Counted from the stretch's first letter, positions 1 to 10,065 are shown. The stretch: 64,000 nucleotides of DNA from Corynebacterium jeikeium (GCA_003955985.1 CP033784.1:2418001-2482000), one strand, 5' to 3'. The notes: generated by a model not told the origin, from the letters alone. Program-made: numbers and translations.

Positions 1-2078
1 TCCAAGTGCCGTTCGTAGAGGTCGAGGACGTCGGAAATCAGCTGCTCTTGGGTGTAGCCATAGACGTCGTAGCCGAGCGAGCCGGTAAGCGTGAAGACCT
101 CGAGACGGTAGTAGTAAATATCAGCATCACTGTCCAGGTGTACCAGGCCAGCGAAAGACGGCGTCAAGTGTTCAACCGGATAGACCTGGTAGCGGAAGCT
201 CATCTCCTCGCCGAAACCGACCTGCAGGTCAATCTGGTCGATGCCAACTTCTTCTGCTGGTTCACGGTGCAGCGTCACTTCGCCGCCACGATCCCTGATA
301 GCTTCTGCCACCTGTTCAAGCGCGGGCTGTACCACTCGGTCGAGGTAGCGCATGACTGGCTTCTTGCCCGGGAAGGACATGGAGCGGGCAAGTCGCTTAC
401 GCCAGTCGCCCTGTTCGCCATCTACGGCGCGGCCCGACATCGCCCCATGGAGGGCTCGACGTGTCGAATCCTGTTGCAGCAGCTCCAGTCGCAGCGACTT
501 AAAGAGGCCATACATCACCAGATAGATGACAAAGGCGAACGGCAGGCCCATCACAATCGTCGCGGACTGCAGTGTCGGAATACCGCCGACGTAGAGCATC
601 GCGATGGTCAGCACACCGACCACGACAGCCCAGAAAATACGGGTCCACTTCTTACCGTCCTGCTGTGTGTCGGTGATCTTCGAAGTGAAGTTACTCATCA
701 CCAGTGCTGCCGAGTCAGCCGAGGTGATGTAGAGCAGCAGACCGATCAGGGAGGCGACTGCCGCCACCAACATCGGTGCCGGGTACTGCTCTAGCAGAAG
801 GTAGAAGGCGCGCTCCGGGTAATCCAATGCAGTCTGCCCAAACTCCGAATCGCCACCGATAACCAGGTCCAGAGCCGAGTTACCGAACACCGATACCCAC
901 ATCAGAACGAAGAGGAATGGAATGGTCAGCGTGCCGACGACAAACTGACGCAGACTACGGCCACGGGAAATGCGAGCCAGGAACAAACCGACGAACGGTG
1001 CCCAGGCCACCCACCAAGCCCAGAAGAACAGGGTCCAGGAGTTCAACCATTCCTGCGCTCCGGAGAACGCGTAGGTATCCATAGTCATGGACGGGAACTT
1101 CGAGACGTACTCACCGACGTTCATCACCAGTGCGTCAAACAGGAACGCGGTGCGGCCGGTAACCAGGATGTAGAGCATCAAGCAGATGGCCAGGCCAACG
1201 TTGAGCTCCGAGAGACGACGAATTCCCTTGTCGACACCGGAAACTGCGGAGGCGATAGCCACCGATACGGCCACGACGATTAGAGCGATCTGCCAGGACG
1301 TACTCTCATCCACCCCGAACAGCACACGCAGGCCGTAATTCAGCTGGACGACGCCGATACCCAGCGAGGTTGCGACACCGAAAACGGTACCCAGCATCGC
1401 CGCGATTTCGACCGCTTCACCAGCGGGGCCGTGGATGCGCTTGCCGATAATCGGATAGAGCGCCGAACGAATGGTCAGCGGCATGTTCAGGCGATACGCG
1501 AAGTAGCCGAATGCCATACCCATCAGGGCGTAGAGTGCCCAACCGGTCACGCCATAGTGGAAGAGCGTGAACACCACTGCCTGACGTGCAGCTTCGATGG
1601 TCTCCGCGTCTCCGGTCGGCGGGCCATAAAACTGTGCCACCGGCTCCGCTACCGAGAAGAAGAGCAGGTCAATGCCGATACCCGCCGCAAAGAGCATAGA
1701 GGCCCAGGAGAACAGACCAAACTGAGGCTTGGCGTGATCGGGGCCGAGCTTAATCTGTCCCGTTCGCGAGATAGCGACGTAGAGCATGAAGAGCACTGCC
1801 ACCGTCGCGGTCACGATATAGAACCAGCCGAAGTTCTTCGATACCCAGGCGACAATGCCAGCTAGGGTGTCCGCTGCATTGTCCGGGGCAAAAATAGCCC
1901 ACAGGGCAATGGCAAGAATGCCAACACCTGAAATAATAAATACAGGCCAGTTGACCTCAGGCTCGGAGGTCACACTCGCTTGCGCTTGTTGTGGAGGGGC
2001 CGACTGCGATCGCTGCATTCCTTGCGACGATCCAGATTTTTCCTCCGTTACCTTCTCAGTTGGCGGAGTATCAGACAT
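1..2078 (-). CDS. betT: BCCT-family high-affinity choline transporter (BetT-like), C-terminus cut by window edge
   Basis: Probable secondary transporter importing choline or a related betaine across the membrane. The minus-strand frame is open from the ATG at 2078 to position 1 with no stop (about 692 residues). After a Gln/Ser-rich N-terminus come many membrane segments, including FAAGIGIDLLFFSVAEPVAQ and the BCCT signature region around 931-1036 (WAWWVAWAPFVGLFLARISR). The last visible residues, GYTQEQLISDVLDLYERHL, match the long cytoplasmic tail typical of E. coli-type BetT, so few residues should be missing. It is divergent from choline dehydrogenase, which supports choline as substrate. 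An osmotic glycine-betaine carrier of the BetP type is the alternative; the tail favours BetT. Confidence 0.85.
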   Translation of the reverse strand, partial: MSDTPPTEKVTEEKSGSSQGMQRSQSAPPQQAQASVTSEPEVNWPVFIISGVGILAIALWAIFAPDNAADTLAGIVAWVSKNFGWFYIVTATVAVLFMLYVAISRTGQIKLGPDHAKPQFGLFSWASMLFAAGIGIDLLFFSVAEPVAQFYGPPTGDAETIEAARQAVVFTLFHYGVTGWALYALMGMAFGYFAYRLNMPLTIRSALYPIIGKRIHGPAGEAVEIAAMLGTVFGVATSLGIGVVQLNYGLRVLFGVDESTSWQIALIVVAVSVAIASAVSGVDKGIRRLSELNVGLAICLMLYILVTGRTAFLFDALVMNVGEYVSKFPSMTMDTYAFSGAQEWLNSWTLFFWAWWVAWAPFVGLFLARISRGRSLRQFVVGTLTIPFLFVLMWVSVFGNSALDLVIGGDSEFGQTALDYPERAFYLLLEQYPAPMLVAAVASLIGLLLYITSADSAALVMSNFTSKITDTQQDGKKWTRIFWAVVVGVLTIAMLYVGGIPTLQSATIVMGLPFAFVIYLVMYGLFKSLRLELLQQDSTRRALHGAMSGRAVDGEQGDWRKRLARSMSFPGKKPVMRYLDRVVQPALEQVAEAIRDRGGEVTLHREPAEEVGIDQIDLQVGFGEEMSFRYQVYPVEHLTPSFAGLVHLDSDADIYYYRLEVFTLTGSLGYDVYGYTQEQLISDVLDLYERHL

Positions 2079-2426
2079 AGGAAAATCCTTCAGATTCGGG
2101 AACTAACCCAGCATACCTAGTTTGAATAATCCCTCAAGTTTAAGAATCGATTCAGAAGAATTCTCCAATACCAACATCAACACCTTCACCTGCATATTTA
2201 CCCAGTTTTCAAGACGTTTAAGATCATTCCAACTGGAATTGAATACCAATTGTGTGGCATTCTATATAGGTGAAGGGGATTTGAGATACGCCTCCGGCCA
2301 CTTATTCCAATATCAATATATAGGGCCCGCCTTTAAATATTACTTGGGGCTTATCGGGGCTTATCACAGTCCTTGAAAACCATTCCGATATGCATCGGCA
2401 AACAACCTACGGAGGTACACCAGAAC
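2079..2426. promoter_or_regulatory. betT-betA divergent promoter region
   Basis: This 348-bp stretch is clearly more A+T-rich than its surroundings and must hold the promoters of both divergent genes. It contains a perfect 14-bp palindrome, ATTCCAACTGGAAT, at 2226-2239, and a second short palindrome, GAATCGATTC, at 2144-2153. Either could bind a regulator. No betI-like repressor gene is visible nearby. A GGAGGT ribosome-binding site at 2411-2416 precedes betA. Confidence 0.5.
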
Positions 2427-4166
2427 ATGGGAGCTTTCCCGGCTGTCTTCAACTTCGGTAAAAAGAATGGCAACACCACAGTCGAACACCGCGACGTCGT
2501 CATCGTTGGCGCGGGCTCTGCCGGCTCTGTGCTGGCTAACCGGCTGTCCGCAGACCACACTCAGCAGGTGCTCGTACTCGAGGCCGGCCGCATGGACTCC
2601 CTCTGGGATCTCTACATTCACATGCCTTCGGCGTTCTCCTTCCCAATCGGTAACAAGTACTACGACTGGAAGTACGAATCCGAGCCGGAACCGGAGATGA
2701 ACGGTCGCCGCATCTACCACGCCCGCGGCAAGGTCGTCGGCGGCTCCTCCTCCATCAACGGCCAAATTTACCAGCGCGGTAACCCCATGGACTACGACAA
2801 GTGGGGCGACACCAAGGGGCTGGAGAACTGGGGCTGGAACCACGTTCTGCCGTACTTCAAGCGCATGGAAAATGCGCTCGGCTCCGACAAGGACGACCCG
2901 CGCCGTGGCCACGACGGCCCACTGCGCATGAAGCGCGGTCCGGCCGATTCTCCGCTGTTCAAGGCCTTCTTCAAGTCTGTCCAGCAGGCCGGCTACAACT
3001 ACACCCCGGACGTCAACGGCTACCGCCAGGAGGGCTTCGGTCCCTTCGACGCGAACATCGACAAGGGCCGTCGCCTCTCCGCTGCCCGCGCATACCTGCA
3101 CCCAGCCCTGCAGCGTCCAAATCTGGAGCTCCGCACCCGCGCAGAAGCCACCCGCATCCTCTTCGAGGGCACCAAGGCCGTCGGCATCGAGTACACCTGG
3201 AAGGGTCGTACACACCAGGTGCGAGCAGACAAGGTCATCCTCTGCGGTGGCGCTTTCAACTCTCCGCAGCTGCTCGAGGTCTCCGGCGTTGGCGATGAGA
3301 AGATTCTGAATGCCGCCGGAGTGAACGTCGTCAAGCACCTGCCTGGTGTCGGCGAGAACCTGCAGGACCACCTGGAGGTCTACATTCAGTACAACGCCAC
3401 CCAGCCGGTGTCTTCACAGCCGTACCTGGAGAAGTGGCGTTGGCCGTTCATTGGCCTGTGGTGGATGCTCACCCACAAGGGCCCGGTGGCGACGTCGCAC
3501 TTTGAGGGTGGCGGCTTCGCTCGCTCCAACGACAACGAGCCCTACCCGAACCTGATGTTCCACTTCCTGCCGCTGGCCATGCGTTACGACGGCACAAAGA
3601 TCGATAGCCCGCACGGTTTCCAGTTCCACGTTGGCCCGATGTACTCGGATGCCCGTGGCCATGTCCACATCACCTCCTCGGACATCAAGGTCAAGCCGTC
3701 GATTCTGTTCAACTACCTGTCCACTGATCAGGACCGCCGTGAATGGGTCGAGGCTGTCAAGGTCTCCCGTAAGCTGCTGGACACCCCGGCAATGAAGGAG
3801 TACACCGACGGCGAGATTTCCCCGGGCGCAGATGTGCAGACCGACGAGGAAATCCTCGAGTGGGTCCGCAAGGATGCCGAGACCGCACTGCACCCATCCT
3901 GCACCTGCAAGATGGGACCGGCCTCCGACGAGATGGCCGTGGTCGATCCGGAAACCATGCAGGTTCACGGCACCGAGGGCCTCTACGTGGTTGACGCTTC
4001 GGTCATGCCGGGCATCACCAACGGCAATATCTACGCACCGACCATGATGATTGCCGAAAAGGCCGCTGACCTCATCGCCGACAAGACTCCGCTGGCACCG
4101 CAGGACATTCCGTTCTACCGCGCCGGCCAGGGCATGCCGCTGGATCCACCGGAGAACAATAAGTAG
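2427..4166 (+). CDS. betA: Choline dehydrogenase (GMC oxidoreductase)
   Basis: FAD-dependent oxidation of choline to betaine aldehyde, the first step to glycine betaine. The 579-residue protein has the Rossmann motif [17 protein letters not shown] near the N-terminus, the GMC signature [18 protein letters not shown], a C-terminal [10 protein letters not shown] segment and the closing [16 protein letters not shown]. The ATG at 2427 is chosen because GGAGGT lies 10 bases upstream; the same frame is open from 2373 but without a comparable site. The divergent neighbour is a choline transporter. No betaine aldehyde dehydrogenase (betB) is seen, so the second step must be elsewhere or done by BetA itself. 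Another GMC alcohol dehydrogenase is possible, but context favours BetA. Confidence 0.88.
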   Translation: MGAFPAVFNFGKKNGNTTVEHRDVVIVGAGSAGSVLANRLSADHTQQVLVLEAGRMDSLWDLYIHMPSAFSFPIGNKYYDWKYESEPEPEMNGRRIYHARGKVVGGSSSINGQIYQRGNPMDYDKWGDTKGLENWGWNHVLPYFKRMENALGSDKDDPRRGHDGPLRMKRGPADSPLFKAFFKSVQQAGYNYTPDVNGYRQEGFGPFDANIDKGRRLSAARAYLHPALQRPNLELRTRAEATRILFEGTKAVGIEYTWKGRTHQVRADKVILCGGAFNSPQLLEVSGVGDEKILNAAGVNVVKHLPGVGENLQDHLEVYIQYNATQPVSSQPYLEKWRWPFIGLWWMLTHKGPVATSHFEGGGFARSNDNEPYPNLMFHFLPLAMRYDGTKIDSPHGFQFHVGPMYSDARGHVHITSSDIKVKPSILFNYLSTDQDRREWVEAVKVSRKLLDTPAMKEYTDGEISPGADVQTDEEILEWVRKDAETALHPSCTCKMGPASDEMAVVDPETMQVHGTEGLYVVDASVMPGITNGNIYAPTMMIAEKAADLIADKTPLAPQDIPFYRAGQGMPLDPPENNK

Positions 4167-4224
4167 TTCTTGAGGCGGTAGCGGGTAGCGCGGCGTCTAT
4201 TGCGCAACGCCGTTCGTCGGCATT

Positions 4225-4256
4225 GGCCGGGTTCTCCCACATGGGGGAATCCGGCC
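4225..4256 (+). terminator. Hairpin after betA
   Basis: Two 14-base arms (4225-4238 and 4243-4256) around the loop ACAT form a strong G+C-rich stem with two mismatches between betA and the next gene. It lacks a long T-run, so termination efficiency is uncertain. Confidence 0.55.
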
Positions 4257-4275
4257 TTAGTGTTACTCTCGCCCT

Positions 4276-5382
4276 ATGAGCAGCACAACCTCGCAATCAC
4301 CCGAAAACCTACGACGCTCATCAATCATCTTGGCTCCGATGGCCGGTGGTCCATCCACGCCCGAACTCGTCGCTGCAGTTTCCAATGCTGGTGGGGTTGG
4401 CACGCTTGCCGCCGGCTATCTCACTGTTGAAAAGCTCACTGAACAGGCACGGCAGACGTGCGCACTGCTTGACGACGGCAAAGGTTTCGGCATCAACCTC
4501 TTCTGCCCCAACACGGCTGACGCCGGTGGCGGAACCTCCGAGGAGGGGCTTGCGCAGTGGACCACGTTTCGCGGCCACTTAGCACCGGCAGCAGACCACT
4601 TCGACATCGACTTGCCCGATGCTCCGACCTGGTCAGATGACTACTTCTCGGCGAAAGTCGAGGCAATTCTCGCTGATGATTTTCTGCCCAACCCCGACGC
4701 GCTGGAGTTCGTCTCCTTCACCTTTGGCTATCCAGATAAAGAGGTCATTGCTCGGGTAAAGGAATCTGGCCGCAAAGTGGTGCTGAATGCGACCTCAATT
4801 GAGGGGGTGCGGGCGGCGGCTGCAGCCGGCGCTGATCGCATTGTTCTGCAGGGATTAGCTGCGGGTGGACACCGCGCATTCGTGAAGGGCAAGGACTCGT
4901 CCGACAACATTGGGGCCTCTGTAGAAGAGCTCGCCCAAGCAGTCACCGAGGCGAGTGCAGTTACCGATGCACCCATCATCGCCGCTGGTGGGGTGGGCCA
5001 CCGAGAGGACGTCGTCAAGCTTTTGGGTGCTGGTGCGACAGCTATACAAGTTGGCACACGGTTCCTCACCACCGCAGAGGCGGGTACGAAGGAGACGCAC
5101 CGACGGGCATTGCGTGAGCTCACGGAGCGCGACACCGTTTTGACCCACGCCTTTTCCGGCAAGCCCGCGCGGGCAATTGAGAACACGTTTACCCGGGCGT
5201 TTTCTAGGGTCGCGCCGGAACTTTATCCGCAATTGCACTACTTGACCACGCCAATCCGTGGTGCCGCGAATCAGGCCGGTGACCCTGAATATCTCAACTT
5301 ATGGGCGGGTATTGCTTTTTCTCAGTGCGAGAACCAAACTGCGGGCGAGGTTGTTGCGGAGCTTTCCTGCTCAGCCGAGTAA
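4276..5382 (+). CDS. Nitronate monooxygenase (2-nitropropane dioxygenase family)
   Basis: Probable FMN-dependent enzyme oxidising alkyl nitronates such as propionate 3-nitronate, a detoxification role. The 368-residue TIM barrel starts with the family segment LAPMAGGPSTPELVAAVSNA and continues with GGVGTLAAGYLT. The phosphate-binding and catalytic regions appear as VLQGLAAGGHR and AAGGVGHREDVVKLLGAGA followed by IQVGTRFL. Length is normal for the family. GTTACT at 4262-4267 lies 8 bases before the ATG with no clear Shine-Dalgarno site, so the mRNA may be leaderless. It converges on the flavohaemoglobin gene; both deal with reactive nitrogen compounds, though nothing proves shared control. The exact substrate cannot be read from sequence. 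Confidence 0.82.
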   Translation: MSSTTSQSPENLRRSSIILAPMAGGPSTPELVAAVSNAGGVGTLAAGYLTVEKLTEQARQTCALLDDGKGFGINLFCPNTADAGGGTSEEGLAQWTTFRGHLAPAADHFDIDLPDAPTWSDDYFSAKVEAILADDFLPNPDALEFVSFTFGYPDKEVIARVKESGRKVVLNATSIEGVRAAAAAGADRIVLQGLAAGGHRAFVKGKDSSDNIGASVEELAQAVTEASAVTDAPIIAAGGVGHREDVVKLLGAGATAIQVGTRFLTTAEAGTKETHRRALRELTERDTVLTHAFSGKPARAIENTFTRAFSRVAPELYPQLHYLTTPIRGAANQAGDPEYLNLWAGIAFSQCENQTAGEVVAELSCSAE

Positions 5383-5411
5383 TACGAAGCCACCGAAGCT
5401 ACAAACAGCAC

Positions 5412-5460
5412 AATGACCAGCCACGGGCATATATCGCGGCTGGTCATTTGGCTTTATTTG
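5412..5460. terminator. Bidirectional terminator between nitronate monooxygenase gene and hmp
   Basis: Arms at 5413-5425 and 5435-5447 pair with one G-U wobble around a 9-base loop. The plus strand then runs TTTGGCTTTATTTG. It lies between two convergent genes and probably serves both. Confidence 0.75.
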
Positions 5461-5497
5461 TGACGATGGATTTTATGCCGACGGCGCAGTTGTGGCG

Positions 5498-6694
5498 TTA
5501 GGCGTCGAGCAGCCAATCGTTCGGGCTGAACAGCTCGAAGTGAATGTTATTGCGATTGACGCCACGCTTGGCAAGCTGATCACGCACGGCCTGCAAGAAG
5601 CCATTGCCACCGCAGAGGTAGAACTGCGCCCCCTCCGGCAGGTCAACATCGGTCAAATCCATCAGATCCGGCTCGTACCACACCTGCTGGCGGGCATTGA
5701 CCAGTGCAGAGACTGCGTTATTGCGTTCTGCGCGCAGTGCGTCGGTGTTCTCGGCGCGGTCCGCGTGGAGGACGACAACATCACGCTTAGAGTCGGCGGC
5801 CACCAGGGCATCCAGCATGCCGATCATGGGGGTGGCGCCAATACCTGCGGAAATGAGCACTACCGGGTCATCGGACTTTGTATCCAACACCAGGTCACCT
5901 GCAGGCAGAGAAATTTCGATGGCATCGCCCGGCTGCACCTTTTCCCACAGCTGTGTGGAAACTTCGCCAGCCGGCAGGTCCTCGGAGGCATCGACACGAC
6001 GAACCGCGAAGGTCAGAACACCTTCCTCGCCGCCGACCAGAGAGTATTGCCGTAGCTGGCCGGCGCCGTCCGGCATGGTCTGACGCACAGAGATGTACTG
6101 TCCCGGGAGGTAGGAAACGGGGGTTTCGTCGTCAAGCTTGACGGAGAACACTGCGACGTCATCACCGCGCTCTTCACGGGAGACGACGTGAGCGGCGCGG
6201 AAGACATCGCCTGCTTCGACACCGAGGTCGTCATAGAGCCCCTTCTCGAAGTTGATGAGAACACGCTCCATCTCCAGGTAGACGGCATCCCACGCATCGC
6301 GGACAGCTCCCTGAAAGACCTCTGGGGTGAGGATTTCCTCGATGGCATCGAAGAGGTGCTTGTGTACGATTGGGTACTGCTCCGGCTTGATACCAACGGA
6401 GATGTGCTTGTGGCCGATGCGGGAAAGCAGTTCTTCCGGGGCGGGAGCATCTGGGTCGACCAGGGTAGCTGCGAAGGTAGCGACGGATGCCGCCAGCGCC
6501 TTCTGCTGAGCACCCTGCTTCTGGTTGCCGCGGTTGAAGGTATCGGCAATGAGCTCCGGGTGAGCAGCGAACATCCGGTTATAGAAGTTCGGCGTGATTT
6601 TCTCGATGTTGGCACCGACAACGGGCAGGGTTTGGGTGATGACTTCAGCCTGCTCTGGGGTCAGGCCGTTCTTGTTGACATTCAGGTTTGGCAT
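5498..6694 (-). CDS. hmp: Flavohaemoprotein, nitric oxide dioxygenase
   Basis: Converts NO plus O2 to nitrate using NAD(P)H; a cytoplasmic NO-detoxifying enzyme. The 398-residue protein has an N-terminal globin (about 1-140, with the conserved stretch IGHKHISVGIKPEQYPIVHK), then a ferredoxin-reductase-type FAD domain with LRQYSLVGG and an NAD domain with SAGIGATPMIGML, and ends in a normal C-terminus. Start chosen at the ATG at 6694 (MPNLNVNKNGL), where family members begin, rather than 17 codons upstream. An NsrR-like regulator gene lies directly upstream in the same orientation, and an imperfect inverted repeat lies 18 bases before this start, consistent with NO-responsive repression. Confidence 0.93.
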   Translation of the reverse strand: MPNLNVNKNGLTPEQAEVITQTLPVVGANIEKITPNFYNRMFAAHPELIADTFNRGNQKQGAQQKALAASVATFAATLVDPDAPAPEELLSRIGHKHISVGIKPEQYPIVHKHLFDAIEEILTPEVFQGAVRDAWDAVYLEMERVLINFEKGLYDDLGVEAGDVFRAAHVVSREERGDDVAVFSVKLDDETPVSYLPGQYISVRQTMPDGAGQLRQYSLVGGEEGVLTFAVRRVDASEDLPAGEVSTQLWEKVQPGDAIEISLPAGDLVLDTKSDDPVVLISAGIGATPMIGMLDALVAADSKRDVVVLHADRAENTDALRAERNNAVSALVNARQQVWYEPDLMDLTDVDLPEGAQFYLCGGNGFLQAVRDQLAKRGVNRNNIHFELFSPNDWLLDA

Positions 6695-6711
6695 GACTTC
6701 ACAATAACACC

Positions 6712-6738
6712 ATATTGCGCATTCCGTTTGCGTATTAT
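6712..6738. promoter_or_regulatory. Candidate NsrR-type operator upstream of hmp
   Basis: Arms ATATTGCGCA (6712-6721) and TGCGTATTAT (6729-6738) form an imperfect inverted repeat (8 of 10 pairs) around 7 bases. It begins 18 bases upstream of the hmp start, where a repressor would cover the promoter. Assignment to the adjacent Rrf2 regulator is inference. Confidence 0.4.
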
Positions 6739-6885
6739 CACCCAATGGTGTCCCTAACTACTCTATGCGGTTGAGTTTTACCCGTCTTGAACTGCACAAA
6801 TGGCAATGTCGAAAACTTCACCAGAAAACTTCGACAGCACCATTTTTAGCTTTTTCAACCCGCGGTCAGGCCTTCAGCTCTGCAC

Positions 6886-7359
6886 CTAAACCGGACGAAT
6901 ATTGAGCTGGGTACTCCCCTGCGGACCGCCTCCCTCGGGGCGATTGGCATCCACACCATTAGCCGATTTGGGCGGAATGAGATCAGCAATCAACACTGGA
7001 TCCAGTGCGGCAAAGAACGCCTCCTGCGCAGCCGCTAACTTGCCACGCAACAGGCACGTCGGCAGTAATGGGCAGTCAGTGCCGACACAATCGACGACCT
7101 CGTTGTTTTCCAAAGTGCGCAGCAGCTTGCCGACGGATTTTTCCGTAGCCGACTCGCGCAGATAGATGCCACCATTGCGCCCCTTGACCGCCTCCAAGAA
7201 GCCGAGCTCCACAAGTCGTGAGACAACCTTGGAAACATGCGCGCGAGACGCATTGAGAGACTCCGCCACCTCGGCAGCGGTGTACTTGCGCCCCGACTCC
7301 CCCATCGCCATCAAAGTGATGACACGCAGGCTCAAATCAGAGAAAAGCGTTAATTGCAT
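6886..7359 (-). CDS. nsrR: Rrf2-family transcriptional regulator, NsrR-like
   Basis: Likely NO-sensing repressor of hmp. The 157-residue protein starts MQLTLFSDLSLRVITLMA, typical of Rrf2 proteins, has a winged helix (about residues 25-65, with SRAHVSKVVSRLVELGFL) and three cysteines at 91, 96 and 102 (CVGTDCPLLPTC), suited to hold an Fe-S cluster as in NsrR and IscR. It lies 191 bases upstream of hmp on the same strand and downstream of the pckG terminator. The lack of any isc or suf genes nearby argues against IscR. A proline/glycine-rich tail of about 20 residues is not conserved in the family as I know it. Confidence 0.82.
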   Translation of the reverse strand: MQLTLFSDLSLRVITLMAMGESGRKYTAAEVAESLNASRAHVSKVVSRLVELGFLEAVKGRNGGIYLRESATEKSVGKLLRTLENNEVVDCVGTDCPLLPTCLLRGKLAAAQEAFFAALDPVLIADLIPPKSANGVDANRPEGGGPQGSTQLNIRPV

Positions 7360-7391
7360 TGCGTGTCACCCTTCATCGTTGTACTGCACAA

Positions 7392-7433
7392 ACCACCCCC
7401 TTGCCAGCCACTTCGGGCAACAAGGGGGTGGTT
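7392..7433 (-). terminator. Terminator after pckG
   Basis: ACCACCCCCTTG (from 7392) and CAAGGGGGTGGT (to 7433) pair perfectly over 12 bases around an 18-base loop. It lies 39 bases beyond the pckG stop and before the regulator gene on the same strand, separating the two transcription units. Confidence 0.8.
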
Positions 7434-7471
7434 CTATGTTCTAGCTTTTAGCAAGGCTAGCTAGCAAGATC

Positions 7472-9307
7472 TTAGTCCTGCAGGCTCTTCTCGATACGAG
7501 CCTTCAGAGCCTCGAACTCGTCCCAGACTTCCTGCGGAACGCGGTCGCCGAGGAACTTCAGCCACTCCTCGTTGTCCGGCAGGTCACCCTGCCACTTAGC
7601 AGCCGGTGCCTTCAGGGCTTCCTTGACATCTTCAAAGTCGATGTCCAGGCCAGTCAGGTCCAGGTCCTCTGCCTTAGCGGTGTGACCAACAACGGTCTCC
7701 TTGGCACCAACACGGCCCTCAATGCGGTCGATGATCCACTTGAGAACGCGAGAGTTGTCACCGAAGCCCGGCCACAGGAAGCGGCCGTCTTCGCCACGGC
7801 GGAACCAGTTGACCAGGAAGACCTCTGGCATCTTGTCGCCGCCCTTGGCGCCCATGTCGATCCAGTGCTGTAGGTAGTCACCGACGTTGTAGCCAATGAA
7901 CGGCAGCATTGCCATCGGGTCGTGACGCAGGGAGCCGACCTTGGCCTCAGCGGAAGCAGCGGTCTGGCCGGAAGCCAGGGTTGCACCGATGAAGGTTGCG
8001 TGGTTCCAGGACAGTGCCTGGGTTACCAGCGGCACAGTGTCCGGGCGGCGGCCACCGAACAGGATGGCGTCGATCGGGACACCCTGCGGGTCGTCGTACT
8101 CCGGTGCGGCGACCGGGCACTGCGAAATCGGGGTGCAGTAACGGGAGTTCGGGTGCGAGGACAGCTCGTCGGAATCCGGAGTCCAGTCATTGCCCTTCCA
8201 GTCAATGAGGTGATCCGGCTTGCCTTCCATGCCTTCCCACCAGACGTCACCATCGTCGGTCAGTGCGACGTTGGTGAACAGGGTGTTACCGGCCTCCATG
8301 GTCTTCATGGCGTTCGGGTTGGAGGAGTAGTTGGTGCCCGGCGCAACACCGAAGAAGCCGTTCTCCGGGTTAACAGCGTACAGGCGACCGTCCTCACCGA
8401 ACTTCAGCCATGCAATGTCGTCGCCGACGACCTCGGCCTTCCAGCCCTCGATGGTCGGAGTCAGCATAGCCAGGTTGGTCTTACCACATGCAGACGGGAA
8501 TGCAGCGGCGATGTGGTAGGCCTTGCCCTCCGGATTAGTGAGCTTCAGGATGAGCATGTGCTCAGCCATCCAGCCCTCTTCCTTGGCCATGACCGAAGCG
8601 ATACGCAGTGCGTAGCACTTCTTGGCCAGGATGGCGTTTCCGCCGTAGCCGGAACCGTAGGACCAAATCTCCTTGGTCTCCGGGAACTGGGTGATGTACT
8701 TCTCATCGTTGCACGGCCATGCAACGTCCTCCTGGCCCTCCTCCAGCGGAGCGCCAACGGAGTGCAGAGCGTGGACGAAGTCTCCGTCCGGGCCAATCTT
8801 GTCCAGGGCATCCTGACCCATGCGGGTCATGATTCGCATAGAGAGAACCACGTACTCCGAGTCGGTCAGCTGAACGCCCAGCTTCGGCTCCGGGTCGGTG
8901 ATCGGACCCATGCAGAACGGAACGACGAACATGGTGCGGCCCTTCATGGAACCGCGGTAGTGCTCGGTCATTTCCTTCTTCAGCTCGACCGGATCCGCCC
9001 AGTTGTTGGTCGGGCCAGCGTCCTCTTCCTTTTCAGAAGCGATGAACGTGCGGGACTCCACACGAGCAACGTCCTTCGGGTTAGAGCGGGCAAGGAAAGA
9101 GTTCGGGCGCTTTTCCTCATTCAGCTTGATAAGAGTTCCCTTATCAACCAGGTCCTGGGTAAGGCGGTTCCACTCTTCTTCCGAGCCATCAGCAAAGACA
9201 ACCTTGTCTGGCTGGGTCAGTTCTACGACCTCAGCAATCCAGCGCAGCAGTTCGGCGTTCTCGGTCGGGGCCTGGCCCTCGAGACCAGGAATAGAAGGTG
9301 CGGACAT
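7472..9307 (-). CDS. pckG: Phosphoenolpyruvate carboxykinase (GTP)
   Basis: Converts oxaloacetate plus GTP to phosphoenolpyruvate, CO2 and GDP: the gluconeogenic exit from the TCA cycle. The 611-residue length is normal for the GTP class. The kinase-1a loop [12 protein letters not shown] and [12 protein letters not shown], plus the C-terminal [20 protein letters not shown], are plainly recognisable. It is monocistronic by position: a strong terminator follows, and a 298-bp gene-free leader with several runs of four to five G or C lies upstream. In C. glutamicum pck likewise lies beside trmB, though here three extra genes separate them. The pyruvate kinase and lactate dehydrogenase genes in this window act around the same metabolic node. 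Confidence 0.97.
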   Translation of the reverse strand: MSAPSIPGLEGQAPTENAELLRWIAEVVELTQPDKVVFADGSEEEWNRLTQDLVDKGTLIKLNEEKRPNSFLARSNPKDVARVESRTFIASEKEEDAGPTNNWADPVELKKEMTEHYRGSMKGRTMFVVPFCMGPITDPEPKLGVQLTDSEYVVLSMRIMTRMGQDALDKIGPDGDFVHALHSVGAPLEEGQEDVAWPCNDEKYITQFPETKEIWSYGSGYGGNAILAKKCYALRIASVMAKEEGWMAEHMLILKLTNPEGKAYHIAAAFPSACGKTNLAMLTPTIEGWKAEVVGDDIAWLKFGEDGRLYAVNPENGFFGVAPGTNYSSNPNAMKTMEAGNTLFTNVALTDDGDVWWEGMEGKPDHLIDWKGNDWTPDSDELSSHPNSRYCTPISQCPVAAPEYDDPQGVPIDAILFGGRRPDTVPLVTQALSWNHATFIGATLASGQTAASAEAKVGSLRHDPMAMLPFIGYNVGDYLQHWIDMGAKGGDKMPEVFLVNWFRRGEDGRFLWPGFGDNSRVLKWIIDRIEGRVGAKETVVGHTAKAEDLDLTGLDIDFEDVKEALKAPAAKWQGDLPDNEEWLKFLGDRVPQEVWDEFEALKARIEKSLQD

Positions 9308-9605
9308 CAGTTCTCCTGACTCATTGATTCGCGTCTTAATTTAAGGCTACCGGGGGATACCGAAAGTTGCCGGGCCCCACATCGACAATCGGCTCGTTCC
9401 CGCATTTGCAAGCCGTTACATCACAGCTTTACAACAAATAATTTTCCCCGCCCCATTCTTGCGACCTGTTCATTTACGGCCATAACCAGTGAATAAGGCC
9501 AGCCTCACCACATAAATCTAAAACCATTAACCCTTTGGGTGCAGTTACCCCCATTTGTAAGCAACCGAGACACGGGTACCCCCGCGCACCGTGGTTCCAA
9601 AGTCG

Positions 9606-10031
9606 TTAGTCCCAGCTGCCCCGAGCGGATTGCTCCCATGAATACGCATCCCACTTCCCCGCGGCTGATGCCGGTTCCACTGCTGCTCCGCCCATCGCGT
9701 CAGCAGCCCTCACATCATCACTGCTCCAAGACTCCCAAGTGCCGTCAAAACGGACCGTCGTAACGTGATCCACCGTGCCGTCACCGTCCAGATCTGAATA
9801 GATTGACAACCCGGAATCGTCGGCAAGCGTAATTGACCCCTCGTCGTCGCCGAGGTCGTAGAGCTGCCCATCGACCTCCACAACCAGCCCGGCACCACCA
9901 ACGTCCGCCGACTGCCCATCAATCGGTGTCGCCGCCTCCAAACCACACGGCGTAGCGGGCGAACGCGCCTCCACCCCGCCATCGGACGCGGGTTGATCGG
10001 AAAAGTACTGCAGTAAAGAAAACTCATCCAT
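9606..10031 (-). CDS. Small acidic protein, DUF6802-like, function unknown
   Basis: A 141-residue very acidic protein without signal peptide or membrane segment. The central part, VVEVDGQLYDLGDDEGSITL followed by YSDLDGDGTVDHVTTVRFDG, resembles a calcium-binding-like DxDxDG repeat and is reminiscent of the corynebacterial DUF6802 family; that assignment is from memory. The C-terminus is rich in Trp and Ser. An AGGGGGAT ribosome-binding site precedes the ATG. It is the last gene of a three-gene operon, 34 bases after its upstream neighbour. No function is proposed. Confidence 0.7.
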   Translation of the reverse strand: MDEFSLLQYFSDQPASDGGVEARSPATPCGLEAATPIDGQSADVGGAGLVVEVDGQLYDLGDDEGSITLADDSGLSIYSDLDGDGTVDHVTTVRFDGTWESWSSDDVRAADAMGGAAVEPASAAGKWDAYSWEQSARGSWD

Positions 10032-10065
10032 CGTGATATCCCCCTATTTCTCTTCGCTGTCACAG

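Noticed and set aside
2122..2376. 84-codon frame in the betT-betA intergenic region
   Set aside because: A+T-rich, no ribosome-binding site, no family resemblance, and it covers the region that must hold both promoters.
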